The notes below the pieces were generated by a model. The model was given only the letters and a program-made list of their open reading frames with translations. It did no database searches and was not told where the DNA came from. A program made the translations under genes and the position numbers. Positions 42,977 through 51,047 of a DNA stretch of 64,000 bases are shown one piece after another. Numbering within the stretch: position 1 is the stretch's first letter; each line of letters opens with the position of its first letter. The DNA is from Bacillus sp. NEB1478. Lineage in GTDB: Bacteria > Bacillota > Bacilli > Bacillales > Fictibacillaceae. The stretch spans positions 806,001-870,000 of the forward strand of contig NZ_CP134049.1 of assembly GCF_031582965.1 (NCBI RefSeq), read 5' to 3'.

Positions 42977-43729
42977 TTGAATTGTAAGAATAACATACTC
43001 TCGGCTCGAGAGGTAGCACAATTTTTATGTAAGCGTGTCATAGTCAATGAAGGATTTGCTGACATTGAAATAGAGGGTAAACTTGTCTGCGTTGGAAGAG
43101 ATTTCATTGCGATCAAAACAGACGACAAAGAAGTGTTCTATTTACCACTAAATAATGTTAGAAACATTTCAGTAGTATCTGACAAGAGCTGCTGCAATAC
43201 AGATCGAAAAAAAGTATGTAATGATAATTTCCGAAGTATTTTAAGGAAGTTAATCAATTGCAAGGTAAGGGTTAACGATGGAGGCGATACTGAAATTGAA
43301 GGCGTTCTTACAGCTGTTAACCGCCAATCCATTCAAATTGTTGAGGAAGAAAGTTTAAATATTGTAACCATCCCAATTGGGTCCATTAACTTTATTACTC
43401 AAGCGGGCGAACTGAGTGACGATGAAAGCAGTAATTGCAGAATTTTATGCTGTAAAAAAGAAGATCCTTGCGGAAGAAAGAAACATGATTGCAAGAAAGA
43501 GTCTTCTTCTAAATGCTGTAAGAAAGAGTCCTCTTCTAGTTCACACATTGTTTGGTGTAAAAAAGAATCTTCATCTTCTAGTTCATCCGATTTTTGTTGC
43601 AAAAAAGAATCTTCTTCTTCCAGCTCGTGCAAGGAATCTTCTTCAAGCCATAATCATTGGAAGAAAAAGAAAAAACACAAAAAAAGTAATTGCGCAAATT
43701 TAGAATCCCGAGGCTGGTTTAAACTTTAA
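42977..43729 (+). CDS. CotB-like spore coat protein with Cys-Lys-Ser repeats
   Basis: 250 residues. Two similar beta-rich modules (about 19-67, RVIVNEGFADIEIEGKLV, and 94-142, CKVRVNDGGDTEIEGVL) indicate an internal duplication like that in CotB-type outer coat proteins. The tail (154-236) holds six variants of (C)CKKESSSSS and ends in a Lys/His-rich run. In CotB, Ser/Lys-rich tails are phosphorylated by the coat kinase CotH; the same may apply here. The start is TTG after TCAGGAGG. No coat-protein neighbour. The coat role is inferred from composition and the SigK-like site. Confidence 0.65.
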   Translation: MNCKNNILSAREVAQFLCKRVIVNEGFADIEIEGKLVCVGRDFIAIKTDDKEVFYLPLNNVRNISVVSDKSCCNTDRKKVCNDNFRSILRKLINCKVRVNDGGDTEIEGVLTAVNRQSIQIVEEESLNIVTIPIGSINFITQAGELSDDESSNCRILCCKKEDPCGRKKHDCKKESSSKCCKKESSSSSHIVWCKKESSSSSSSDFCCKKESSSSSSCKESSSSHNHWKKKKKHKKSNCANLESRGWFKL

Positions 43730-43739
43730 TAAGATCAAT

Positions 43740-43770
43740 TCCCTGTTTTTCGAAAACAGGGCTTTTTTTG
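43740..43770 (+). terminator. Terminator of the coat-like gene
   Basis: CCCTGTTTT pairs with AAAACAGGG around TCG, followed by CTTTTTTTG. Confidence 0.9.
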
Positions 43771-44279
43771 TTCTATCAGAAAGTATAACTTGTTTGCATG
43801 AAGATTTTCGACTTAGCAAGTTTAAGTAGAAAGTATAAGGGCAACTAAGGCTGTCGCAAAAGACTTGGCGCAGCCTAGTTTTCTTTAAAGTTCTACTATC
43901 CATAACTTCATGAATCGTAGTCTATCCAAAAAGATCCAGGACTAATGAATATAGAAGTCATAACGATGTACTTAAGCCATTAGCTTACCTCTATGAAGTA
44001 ATATATCTGCTTTCGTATATGATACCTCTCTTAATAAAAAAGCACTAGATCCGCATTAAAGGTCTGTTCATTTTATTGTAGTTTTTTTATTACGTGTTAA
44101 TTACTGAGTCATTGAGCTGTAACAGTATACAAAGTTTCCCTAACATCTACCATAAGCAGAATACCTTCATTCATACTCCATATATGTTATGCTAGTACCT
44201 TATTGCTTTTAAAGTGAGTTATTATTGGAGGTTTATTATAATTGCGCAGCCCAGTCCTATTTTCATATACAAACAAAAA
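43771..44279. other. Gene-free stretch with an orphan terminator-like hairpin
   Basis: No credible gene is seen in this stretch. At 43843-43888 AACTA-a-GGCTG-t-CGC pairs with GCG-CAGCC-TAGTT and is followed by TTTTCTTT, a good terminator on the plus strand without a gene in front of it. The rest is AT-rich with scattered stops in all frames. Confidence 0.6.
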
Positions 44280-44294
44280 TATCCAATTTGGATA
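44280..44294. promoter_or_regulatory. Palindrome upstream of the betaine transporter
   Basis: TATCCAA-T-TTGGATA is a perfect inverted repeat about 95 bp before opuD; a partial copy (GTATCCATTTTG) lies near 44358. It could be an operator, but the regulator is unknown. Confidence 0.3.
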
Positions 44295-44389
44295 CATAGA
44301 GAAATTCGGTCTCGCTTTAAGCTCAACATAAAAATAGGATGATTGGTAAATCTTAAGTGTATCCATTTTGAAGATAAGGGGGATTATAT

Positions 44390-45910
44390 TTGAATTTTGC
44401 ACATTTTAAAGAAAGAAGTGTTTATTATATATCGTTATTGCTAACGATTATATTTATCGTTTGGGGAATCTTCTTTAAAAAGAGTTTAGCGAATGTAACG
44501 AACCACATTTACAACTATTCCATAGATTCCTTAGGCTGGATCTATCTTGCCTCAGCCTTGTTTTTCGTCTTATTTTCGGTTTATATCTTTTTCTCAAAAT
44601 ATGGACGTATCCGATTAGGAGAGCCAACAGACCGGCCAGAATTTAAAACATCATCATGGCTAGCAATGTTATTTGGCGCTGGAATGGGAATTGGAATTGT
44701 CTACTGGAGTGTCGCCGAACCAGTTACTCACTATGTAACCCCTCCATATGGGGAAGGCTATACAGATGCTTCTGCAAAATTAGCGATGAAGTACACGTTT
44801 TTTCACTGGGGACTTCATCCTTGGGCAATTTATGCGGTAATCGGATTAGCTCTTGCCTTTTTTCAATATAACAAGAAACTGCCTGCATCGATTAGTTCAG
44901 CGTTCTATCCTTTACTAGGCGATAAAATTTATGGACCGATTGGAAAAACGATTGATATCCTCGCTGTTTTTGCAACAGTTTTTGGTATTGCTACTTCATT
45001 AGGATTTGGAGCATTACAAATAACAGGCGGACTTCACGCCTTACTAGATGTTCCAAATACCCTCACTGTTCAAATTATCGTCATTGCCGTTGCGACGGTT
45101 CTTTTCTTAATCTCTATTACAACAGGATTAGAAAAAGGCATTCAATACCTGTCAAATACAGCTATGATTTTATCGTTCTTAATCATGCTATTGGTGTTGG
45201 TGCTAGGTCCAACATTTGTTATCTTCAACCTGTTTTTTAATTCAATGGGAAATTATTTAAATGATTTTATCCAAATGAGTTTGAGATCAGCACCATTTAG
45301 CAAAGGGGAATGGATTGGAAACTGGACGCTGTTCTACTGGGCATGGTGGATTGCTTGGGCACCATTCGTCGGAATGTTTATCGCACGCGTATCGAAAGGC
45401 AGAACGATTAAAGAGTTTATTGTAGGAGTTTTGGTTGTTCCAACTCTGGGCACTTGTTTTTGGGTAGCTATCTTCGGTGGAACAGCCCTTGATATCGTTC
45501 ATAACTTAGGGAATCATGAATTAGCAAAAAAAATTGTAGATAACGTTTCACTTTCAATCTTTTATTTGTTTGATTACCTTCCGCTTAGTTCATTATTAAG
45601 TGTGATAGGTTTCGCCGTCGTCATTACGTATTACATCACAGTCGCTGATACATCGACATTCGTATTAGGGATGCTGAGTGAATCAGGAAACTTGAATCCT
45701 TCCAATAAAATAAAGATAACATGGGGAGTGATTCAATCTCTAGTAGCGGTCGTATTGCTGGCAGCAGGAGGGCTTACTGTATTACAGACTGTTTCTATTG
45801 CTACAGCACTTCCGTTTGCGATTATCATGGTATTTATGTGCTGGTCTTTAATAAAAGGACTAAGAAATGAGTACAAAAAAAATATTCAGAATGAAAAAAT
45901 ACAAAAATAA
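44390..45910 (+). CDS. opuD: BCCT-family glycine betaine transporter (OpuD type)
   Basis: 506-residue Na+-coupled importer for osmoprotectants with about twelve membrane helices. The family signature is complete: GAGMGIGIVYWSVAEPVTHY (about 96-115) and the aromatic betaine-binding box FYWAWWIAWAPFVGMFIARVS (helix 8). The start is TTG after AAGGGGGATTATA; the next ATG is far inside helix 3. Monocistronic, with a shared terminator downstream. High similarity to OpuD is by recognition; choline or carnitine transport cannot be excluded. Confidence 0.9.
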   Translation: MNFAHFKERSVYYISLLLTIIFIVWGIFFKKSLANVTNHIYNYSIDSLGWIYLASALFFVLFSVYIFFSKYGRIRLGEPTDRPEFKTSSWLAMLFGAGMGIGIVYWSVAEPVTHYVTPPYGEGYTDASAKLAMKYTFFHWGLHPWAIYAVIGLALAFFQYNKKLPASISSAFYPLLGDKIYGPIGKTIDILAVFATVFGIATSLGFGALQITGGLHALLDVPNTLTVQIIVIAVATVLFLISITTGLEKGIQYLSNTAMILSFLIMLLVLVLGPTFVIFNLFFNSMGNYLNDFIQMSLRSAPFSKGEWIGNWTLFYWAWWIAWAPFVGMFIARVSKGRTIKEFIVGVLVVPTLGTCFWVAIFGGTALDIVHNLGNHELAKKIVDNVSLSIFYLFDYLPLSSLLSVIGFAVVITYYITVADTSTFVLGMLSESGNLNPSNKIKITWGVIQSLVAVVLLAAGGLTVLQTVSIATALPFAIIMVFMCWSLIKGLRNEYKKNIQNEKIQK

Positions 45911-45927
45911 TAAATAGTAAACACCAA

Positions 45928-45957
45928 GAAACCCCATCAGACATCTGACGGGGTTTC
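45928..45957. terminator. Bidirectional terminator between opuD and csbD
   Basis: GAAACCCC-a-TCAGA pairs with TCTGA-c-GGGGTTTC; convergent genes on both sides. Confidence 0.8.
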
Positions 45958-45964
45958 AATCATT

Positions 45965-46171
45965 TTAATATTGTCCAGTTCTGGTGTACCAGTCATCATA
46001 CTCGCGTTCAGCATCTTCCCTTGTTTTACCGTGTCTTTCTTGAATCTTACCGATCATTTTTTCACGATCACCTTGTGCTTGATCGTAATCATCGTCTGTT
46101 AATTTGCCCCATTGTTTTTGGGCTTCACCCTTAAACTGTTTCCACTTGCCTTCCATTGTATCGTTTTTCAT
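45965..46171 (-). CDS. CsbD family stress protein
   Basis: 68-residue hydrophilic protein with the CsbD signature MEGKWKQFKGEAQKQWGKLTDDD and a C-terminal Asp/Glu-rich helix. CsbD-like proteins are small, abundant members of the SigB general stress regulon in Bacillus with no known biochemical function. It lies 18 bp after the GSP17M-like gene in the same direction and is probably cotranscribed. Confidence 0.9.
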   Translation of the reverse strand: MKNDTMEGKWKQFKGEAQKQWGKLTDDDYDQAQGDREKMIGKIQERHGKTREDAEREYDDWYTRTGQY

Positions 46172-46189
46172 CTTTAATCATCCTCCATT

Positions 46190-46720
46190 CTAATATTTAT
46201 TCGAATAAGAATCTTCATAACGATGAGCATTTGTAGAACGATACTTACGGAATGTATCGTTTACATGTCTGTGACGATCAACTTCACTGGCATCAACCAG
46301 TACGAGGATATCACCGCCTTCAACAGCTTCCTCATATTCTTTTGCTTCCGTTTCGGGTATTCCTAAACCTACAAGAGCTCCAACGAGTCCGCCAGCACCT
46401 GCACCAACTGCAGCCCCTCCTAGAGCTGCTGCGATTGGTCCCGCAGCTACAATTGGACCGATTCCGGGAATTGCGAGCGCTCCTGCACCAAGCAGTAAAC
46501 CGCCTAGTCCACCAAGAATGCCTCCTGTAGCCATACCAGCGGCGGCACCCTCTGGAGCTTTGGAGCCTGTCTCTTCATGAATGTGTTTTACTTCCTTTTT
46601 ATCCTTTGCGATAACTGAGATGTCATCATCATTGTACCCTTGGTTCCTTAATTCTTTAATCGCGTCAATTGCATCATCTTCTGTACGGAAAACACCTACT
46701 ACTTTATTATGCCTGTCCAT
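46190..46720 (-). CDS. General stress protein 17M-like (YflT domain)
   Basis: 176 residues. The N-terminal YflT/GSP17M module (MDRHNKVVGVFRTEDDAIDAIKELRNQGYNDDDISVIAKD) is followed by a Gly/Ala-rich hydrophobic centre (about 65-125) that may insert in or lie on the membrane, and a Val-Asp-rich module (GGDILVLVDASEVD). The ATG at 46720 is set by AAAAAGGAGG upstream; the longer open frame covers the promoter. A SigB-type promoter precedes it, and csbD follows. Confidence 0.85.
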   Translation of the reverse strand: MDRHNKVVGVFRTEDDAIDAIKELRNQGYNDDDISVIAKDKKEVKHIHEETGSKAPEGAAAGMATGGILGGLGGLLLGAGALAIPGIGPIVAAGPIAAALGGAAVGAGAGGLVGALVGLGIPETEAKEYEEAVEGGDILVLVDASEVDRHRHVNDTFRKYRSTNAHRYEDSYSNKY

Positions 46721-46759
46721 GTATTTCCTCCTTTTTAAGATGATTACTACGTTTGTTTT

Positions 46760-46785
46760 GTTCCCGAAATAAAATAAAACGAAAC
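46760..46785 (-). promoter_or_regulatory. SigB-type promoter candidate
   Basis: On the minus strand GTTTCG (46785-46780), a 14-nt spacer and GGGAAC (46765-46760), close to the SigB consensus GTTTNN-12/15-GGGWAW, 40 bp before the stress-protein start. Confidence 0.55.
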
Positions 46786-46965
46786 CGTTCTCAGACATTT
46801 TGAGTCCTTATTACCATGAAAAGGAATTTCAGTATAATCATTTGGGTATTTTTAACAGCAAAAGACTTATTGTTTTTACTTACATTTTATGGTTTGATGT
46901 CTATATAAAGGAAAAAAACTGCAATTGAATGATATAAAGAAATAGAAAACGAATGGTGATTAAAA

Positions 46966-48192
46966 ATGGATATTTTTATCGGCAGACAACCTATATTAGA
47001 TAGAGATGAAAATGTTGTTGCTTATGAACTTTTGTATAGAAGCAGTTCGACAAATAGATATGAAGGTTCTGATCATGACAATGCAACCCTTGATGTGCTG
47101 GTTAACAGTTTTACTGGAATTGGTATTCGGGAAGTTGGCGAGAGGAAAAAATGTTTCATTAACTTCACAGAAAACTTATTATTGAATCGTGTCCCGACAT
47201 ATATTTCCCCTGAGCATATCGTTATTGAGATACTCGAGACAGTAAACTTAACACAAGAAATAATAACCGTCTGTAAAGAACTTAAAAGCAAAGGTTACAT
47301 TATTGCGCTAGATGATGTGATATCAAATAGGGACCTGTCCAGTCTCATACCTTTTATAGACATTATAAAAATTGATTATTTAGTGATGGATAAAAAAGAT
47401 ATACAAGACATGATTGAAAAGTATAGAGATAAAGTACACTTTCTCGCTGAGAAAATTGAGAACCGAAAAGAGTATGAAGAAGCTAAAGAGATGGGATTTG
47501 ACTATTTCCAAGGGTACTTCTTTAGTAAGCCCGTTATTTTAACTGGGAAAGATATTGCACCTGTTCCGACAAATTATTTTCAGCTATTGAATGTACTAAA
47601 TAGCAATGATCCGGATATCGATCGAATTAGCAGTTTGATTCAGCAAGATCTATCAATTTCCTTTAAGCTGTTGAAACTCATGAATTCTGGTGCATTGATG
47701 AAAAACAAAGTCACTTCCATTAAACAAGCTGTTGTTCTTCTTGGACTTAATGAGATTAAAAAGCTAATTACGATGCTGTTAATGACTAGTTTAAGAAAAA
47801 CAGATAATCAAACACAATTGGTAAAGATGAGTTTAACAAGAGCTAATTTTTTGGAACATTTCTCTGAAGTTTTTCAAATCGATAAAAGTTCGCTGTATAT
47901 GTTTGGAATGTTTTCGTTAATTGATACTATTTTGAATAAAGAAATGAAAGATATCGTTGCTGATTTACCAATTACAAGTGAATTATCAAATGCTCTCTTA
48001 GGGAAAAACGAAACATACAATCAAGCGATGTTATTAGTTGAAACGATTGAATATGGGCGCTGGAATGAAACTGCAAAATTGTGCATGGAACTCCAACTGC
48101 CTGAGACCGACCTCTTCTTACATTTTCAAAAAAGCACGTTAATGACAGATGATTTTTTCCAAATCGGTGAAAAAAGCTTAACAGGAGCTTAA
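46966..48192 (+). CDS. EAL-HDOD domain signalling protein (YuxH type)
   Basis: 408 residues. The N-terminal EAL-like domain (about 1-200) starts IFIGRQPILDRDENVVAYELLYRS; the catalytic EAL triplet reads YELL and several metal ligands are missing, so it probably does not cleave cyclic-di-GMP. The C-terminal HDOD domain (about 205-400) also lacks HD-hydrolase residues and should bind partners. Such proteins act in motility or surface behaviour in other bacteria. The RBS is weak. A terminator follows. Confidence 0.9.
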   Translation: MDIFIGRQPILDRDENVVAYELLYRSSSTNRYEGSDHDNATLDVLVNSFTGIGIREVGERKKCFINFTENLLLNRVPTYISPEHIVIEILETVNLTQEIITVCKELKSKGYIIALDDVISNRDLSSLIPFIDIIKIDYLVMDKKDIQDMIEKYRDKVHFLAEKIENRKEYEEAKEMGFDYFQGYFFSKPVILTGKDIAPVPTNYFQLLNVLNSNDPDIDRISSLIQQDLSISFKLLKLMNSGALMKNKVTSIKQAVVLLGLNEIKKLITMLLMTSLRKTDNQTQLVKMSLTRANFLEHFSEVFQIDKSSLYMFGMFSLIDTILNKEMKDIVADLPITSELSNALLGKNETYNQAMLLVETIEYGRWNETAKLCMELQLPETDLFLHFQKSTLMTDDFFQIGEKSLTGA

Positions 48193-48197
48193 AAAAA

Positions 48198-48229
48198 GGG
48201 AACTTCCAACACGGAAGTCCCTTTTTTTA
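48198..48229 (+). terminator. Terminator of the EAL-HDOD gene
   Basis: GGGA-a-CTTCC pairs with GGAAG-TCCC around AACAC, followed by seven T residues. Confidence 0.9.
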
Positions 48230-48294
48230 TTAAAAGAATCTTGTTTTTGTTATTGATATGTCTAATTCGTAAATCTTTGTTGCCATAAAAAAGT

Positions 48295-48535
48295 GAAGAG
48301 GTTGATTTCCGCTCCAGGTTGCTCGCTTCCGCGGGGTGCGGTGAGCCCCTCGAGGTCAAAAGTTTAATGGTCCTTAAGGCAAAAAGCGCCTTCTTAGCCC
48401 ATTCCCCTTTTGCTTGTCGGGGCTGTTCAAACCGCATCAGCTTTTCGGACTGTCCCACTCGTGCCGCAGGACAAGGAAAGATTCGACAGTGGCGTCACTC
48501 TTAACCGGCTTTAGTTTCCTCTTCATATTATCAAC
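48295..48535 (+). repeat. Bacillaceae-type intergenic repeat element, copy 1
   Basis: GAAGAGGTTGATTTCCG...TTGCTCGCTTCCGCGGGG...GCGGTGAGCC at the left and CGCAGGACAAGG...CCTCTTC...TATCAAC at the right. The same landmarks occur in copy 2 (inverted) and copy 3. GAAGAGG/CCTCTTC form an inverted terminal repeat. Reading frames inside are not credible genes. Confidence 0.75.
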
Positions 48536-48554
48536 AACGTAGTATAACAGAATC

Positions 48555-49424
48555 CTATTTAAAAATACCTGTCGCTCGTTTTGGGTCAGCTGGACCCTCA
48601 TGCTCAAGTGCATCCAAAACAAAATTGAAGGCAAGCGGGTCCTGAGCTATATTTTGATGTTCAATTTGATCATATGGATAATAATCTTGAATCGTGATGT
48701 TTGTTATTTTATCTGGACTGCCGTTTAAAAAAGCAGATGTATACGGCACAACTATCTCGTCATTTCGAGTGGATACATTCGTGTAAGAGATATCTCCCGG
48801 AGTCTCGTCCCCTTCATTTAAACTTGTGATAAATTCTGATCCTGCAGCTTGCTGATGACAAGCCTCACAAGTGGCAATGTCCGCTCCGGTAGAAGTAAGC
48901 TCTGTTAAGCCAGCCACCCCTTTTGTGCCATGATTTGAGGGAACAAGTCCAATTAAATCATCTACCTTTTCATCTCCTCCAAGAAACTTTGTATAATAGC
49001 GAGGCATCATTCCACCCTGACTATGACCAACGATTGAAACTTTTTCTGCGCCAGTTAATTGTAGAACTTGATCAATAAACGTTTTTAGCTCGGATGCAGA
49101 ATCTTCTATAGGGCCTGAAGCTGGTACCGAACCTGTATACCCATAATTTAACGAGTACACACAATAGCCTTTTTCTTTTAATAGAGGAGCGAGGTCAATA
49201 AAATTCCGTTCCATCGTTTCGAACGTACCTGGGACTAATACGACCGGTTCCGGGTGCTCCTCACTAGGACGGCATGAAGCATCATTTGCCCCAGGTGGCG
49301 GCGGTCCTTCTTCAGATAGAAAATCACCAGATGAAGACCCTGCTGCATCAGCGGATATTGGCGTTCCAGTAAGGAAGATTCCTGCAATGATTACTGAGAA
49401 AAGAAAAGTAAATACTTTAGACAT
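48555..49424 (-). CDS. Secreted lipase (alpha/beta hydrolase, lipase class 2 type)
   Basis: 289 residues with a signal peptide (cleavage after about ADAA, residue 28). Oxyanion region VVLVPGTFETM, catalytic Ser135 in GHSQGG, candidate Asp222 (TRNDEIVVP) and His256 (IEHQNIA). Four cysteines (51, 88, 186, 189) could form disulfides, unusual for Bacillus lipases; the layout resembles actinobacterial lipases. It probably hydrolyses acylglycerols outside the cell. Flanked by inverted copies of the repeat element and without close operon partners, which may point to acquisition by transfer. Confidence 0.82.
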   Translation of the reverse strand: MSKVFTFLFSVIIAGIFLTGTPISADAAGSSSGDFLSEEGPPPPGANDASCRPSEEHPEPVVLVPGTFETMERNFIDLAPLLKEKGYCVYSLNYGYTGSVPASGPIEDSASELKTFIDQVLQLTGAEKVSIVGHSQGGMMPRYYTKFLGGDEKVDDLIGLVPSNHGTKGVAGLTELTSTGADIATCEACHQQAAGSEFITSLNEGDETPGDISYTNVSTRNDEIVVPYTSAFLNGSPDKITNITIQDYYPYDQIEHQNIAQDPLAFNFVLDALEHEGPADPKRATGIFK

Positions 49425-49499
49425 TGTTATCCCTCTTTTCTTTGATTTAAATAAAAGGTCGTTTTGTAAAAGATTGTTCTTTTAAGTCATTTTCGTTAA

Positions 49500-49716
49500 C
49501 TGACTTCATTGACAAGTTGATTGGAGTGCAAGGTGAGAGACTCCTCGAAAATGAAAATCACATTTTCTTCGTGCGATATATCGCTGCCGTAGCCTTCCTT
49601 GTCCTGCGGGAGCAGCGGGACAGGTGAGACACATCCATCCGGCGCAAAGCGCAAAGGTGGCTCACCGCATGCCCCGCGGAAAGCGAGCATCCTGAAACGG
49701 AAATCAACCACTTCTA
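49500..49716 (-). repeat. Bacillaceae-type intergenic repeat element, copy 2 (inverted)
   Basis: Read on the minus strand it begins AAGTGGTTGATTTCCG, continues GGATGCTCGCTTTCCG and GCGGTGAGCC, has CCGCAGGACAAGGAA in the middle and ends near CCAATCAACTTG. It is a longer, more complete copy than the others and is inverted relative to copy 1 across the lipase gene. An open frame within it (49496-49726) is a by-product of the repeat. Confidence 0.78.
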
Positions 49717-49749
49717 GGAGCAACATGTTGACGAAAACATCCTAATAAA

Positions 49750-49828
49750 AAAAGACACCACAAACTCCTACCAAAGATAGGGTTTATGTGTGTCTCCAGA
49801 TCTCCAACATAAAACAAGCATGAACTTA
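49750..49828 (-). ncRNA. Candidate CcpA-controlled small RNA
   Basis: On the minus strand a consensus promoter (TTGACA 49863-49858, 17 nt, TTTAAT 49840-49835) is followed after about 30 nt by a strong terminator: GACACACATAAACCCTA pairs with TAGGAGTTTGTGGTGTC around TCTTTGG, then seven T residues. No protein gene fits between. The product would be about 80 nt. It could alternatively be an attenuated leader for the lipase gene further downstream. Confidence 0.55.
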
Positions 49829-49848
49829 TGGGTTATTAAACTAAAGAA

Positions 49849-49862
49849 TGAAAGCGTTGTCA
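49849..49862. promoter_or_regulatory. Perfect cre site
   Basis: TGAAAGCGTTGTCA matches the cre consensus TGWAANCGNTNWCA at all 14 positions. It overlaps the -35 and spacer of the minus-strand promoter and lies 73 bp upstream of the plus-strand monooxygenase gene, so either could be CcpA-controlled. Confidence 0.8.
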
Positions 49863-49934
49863 ATACAAGAATGCATATTGCTAGTATTTGGAGATGTTTT
49901 TTCTACATAATAAAAAGTGTAAGGAAGTGATTTT

Positions 49935-50930
49935 ATGAGGTTAAGTATATTGGATCAATCACCGATCTCAAAGGGTTATACAGCGCAGCAAGCCCTTTTG
50001 GCATCATTGAAACTTGCTCAAGCCGGTGAACAATTTGGGTATCAGCGCTACTGGATTGCAGAACACCATAACTTCCATGGATTAACGTGCCCGGCGCCGG
50101 AAGTGATGCTCAGTTATATAGGAGCTAACACAAGTACGATTCGAATCGGTGCAGGTGCTGTTTTGCTTCCACATTATAAACCGTATCGTATAGCTGAAAC
50201 ATATAATCTGTTGGCTACACTTTTTCCTGACCGGATTGATTTAGGAATCGGCCGTGCACCTGGTGGGTCTGCTGAAGCTGCAATGGCTTTATCTGATAAC
50301 TTTTTAGCAAACGTTCAAAAAATGCCCGATATGATTACAGAACTTCTTCATTTTTTACATAACGATCATCCTTTTGAACATATGTTTTCAAAAATCTCTG
50401 CTTCTCCAATCCCAGAAAAATTGCCTGTACCTTGGATTCTTGGCACGAGTGAAAAAAGTGCACGATTAGCTGCGGGGAATGGGACATCTTATGCATTCGG
50501 ACATTTTATGAGTGATAAAAATGGACCTGAGATTATAAACACATATAGAAAACAATTCAAGCCAAGCAAAAAACAACAAAAAGCAGAAGTTATTATCGCT
50601 GTCTCTGTCATATGTGCTGAAACGACAGATAAAGCTGAAGAACTGGCACTGCCTGTTCTTTTTTGGAGAATACAAAATGCAAAAGGAGAAGGGGATAAAG
50701 GAGTTCCTACTCTGGAAGAGACACAGCTTTATTTTTCTAAGGATGACCGTAAACAAATCCTGAAGGAGGCTAAAAAGAAAATGATAATCGGTGATCCAAT
50801 TACAGTGAAATTAGCACTCAAGCAACTGCAAGAATCACATGGTGCTGATGAAGTTATGGTTGTCACTATTACTCATCGCTATGAGGACCGGATAAAATCG
50901 TATAAACTGCTTGCTAATGAAATGATATAA
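49935..50930 (+). CDS. Luciferase-like monooxygenase (LLM class)
   Basis: 331-residue TIM-barrel protein of the bacterial luciferase-like FMN-dependent family (YwcH/MsnO8 subgroup). Landmarks: LSILDQSPISKGYTAQQAL, RYWIAEHHNFHGLTCPAPEVML, GAGAVLLPHYKPYRIAETY, RIDLGIGRAPGG and PWILGTSEKSARLAA. Such enzymes oxidise small organic compounds with reduced FMN; the substrate cannot be read from sequence. AAGGAAGTG precedes the ATG. The next gene is a paralogue. Confidence 0.88.
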   Translation: MRLSILDQSPISKGYTAQQALLASLKLAQAGEQFGYQRYWIAEHHNFHGLTCPAPEVMLSYIGANTSTIRIGAGAVLLPHYKPYRIAETYNLLATLFPDRIDLGIGRAPGGSAEAAMALSDNFLANVQKMPDMITELLHFLHNDHPFEHMFSKISASPIPEKLPVPWILGTSEKSARLAAGNGTSYAFGHFMSDKNGPEIINTYRKQFKPSKKQQKAEVIIAVSVICAETTDKAEELALPVLFWRIQNAKGEGDKGVPTLEETQLYFSKDDRKQILKEAKKKMIIGDPITVKLALKQLQESHGADEVMVVTITHRYEDRIKSYKLLANEMI

Positions 50931-51047
50931 AATGACTAGAGGCAAGCATTATTTTTTCATTCATCAAGCATACTTGTTATACTAATATCGATTATTAAAA
51001 TATAGTAGCTAATTTTTTGTTGCGTCACTATAAGGAGGACGGTTTGT

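Noticed and set aside
43399..43632. Minus-strand frame rich in Leu/Glu/Glu-Asp-Ser-Phe repeats
   Set aside because: It is the antisense reading of the CKKESSSS-coding repeats of the coat-like gene.
48189..48504. Open frames on both strands upstream of the lipase
   Set aside because: They cover repeat copy 1 and the EAL-HDOD terminator and lack start signals.
49496..49726. 76-residue open frame on the minus strand
   Set aside because: It coincides with repeat copy 2, has no ribosome-binding site, and similar frames arise wherever this element occurs.
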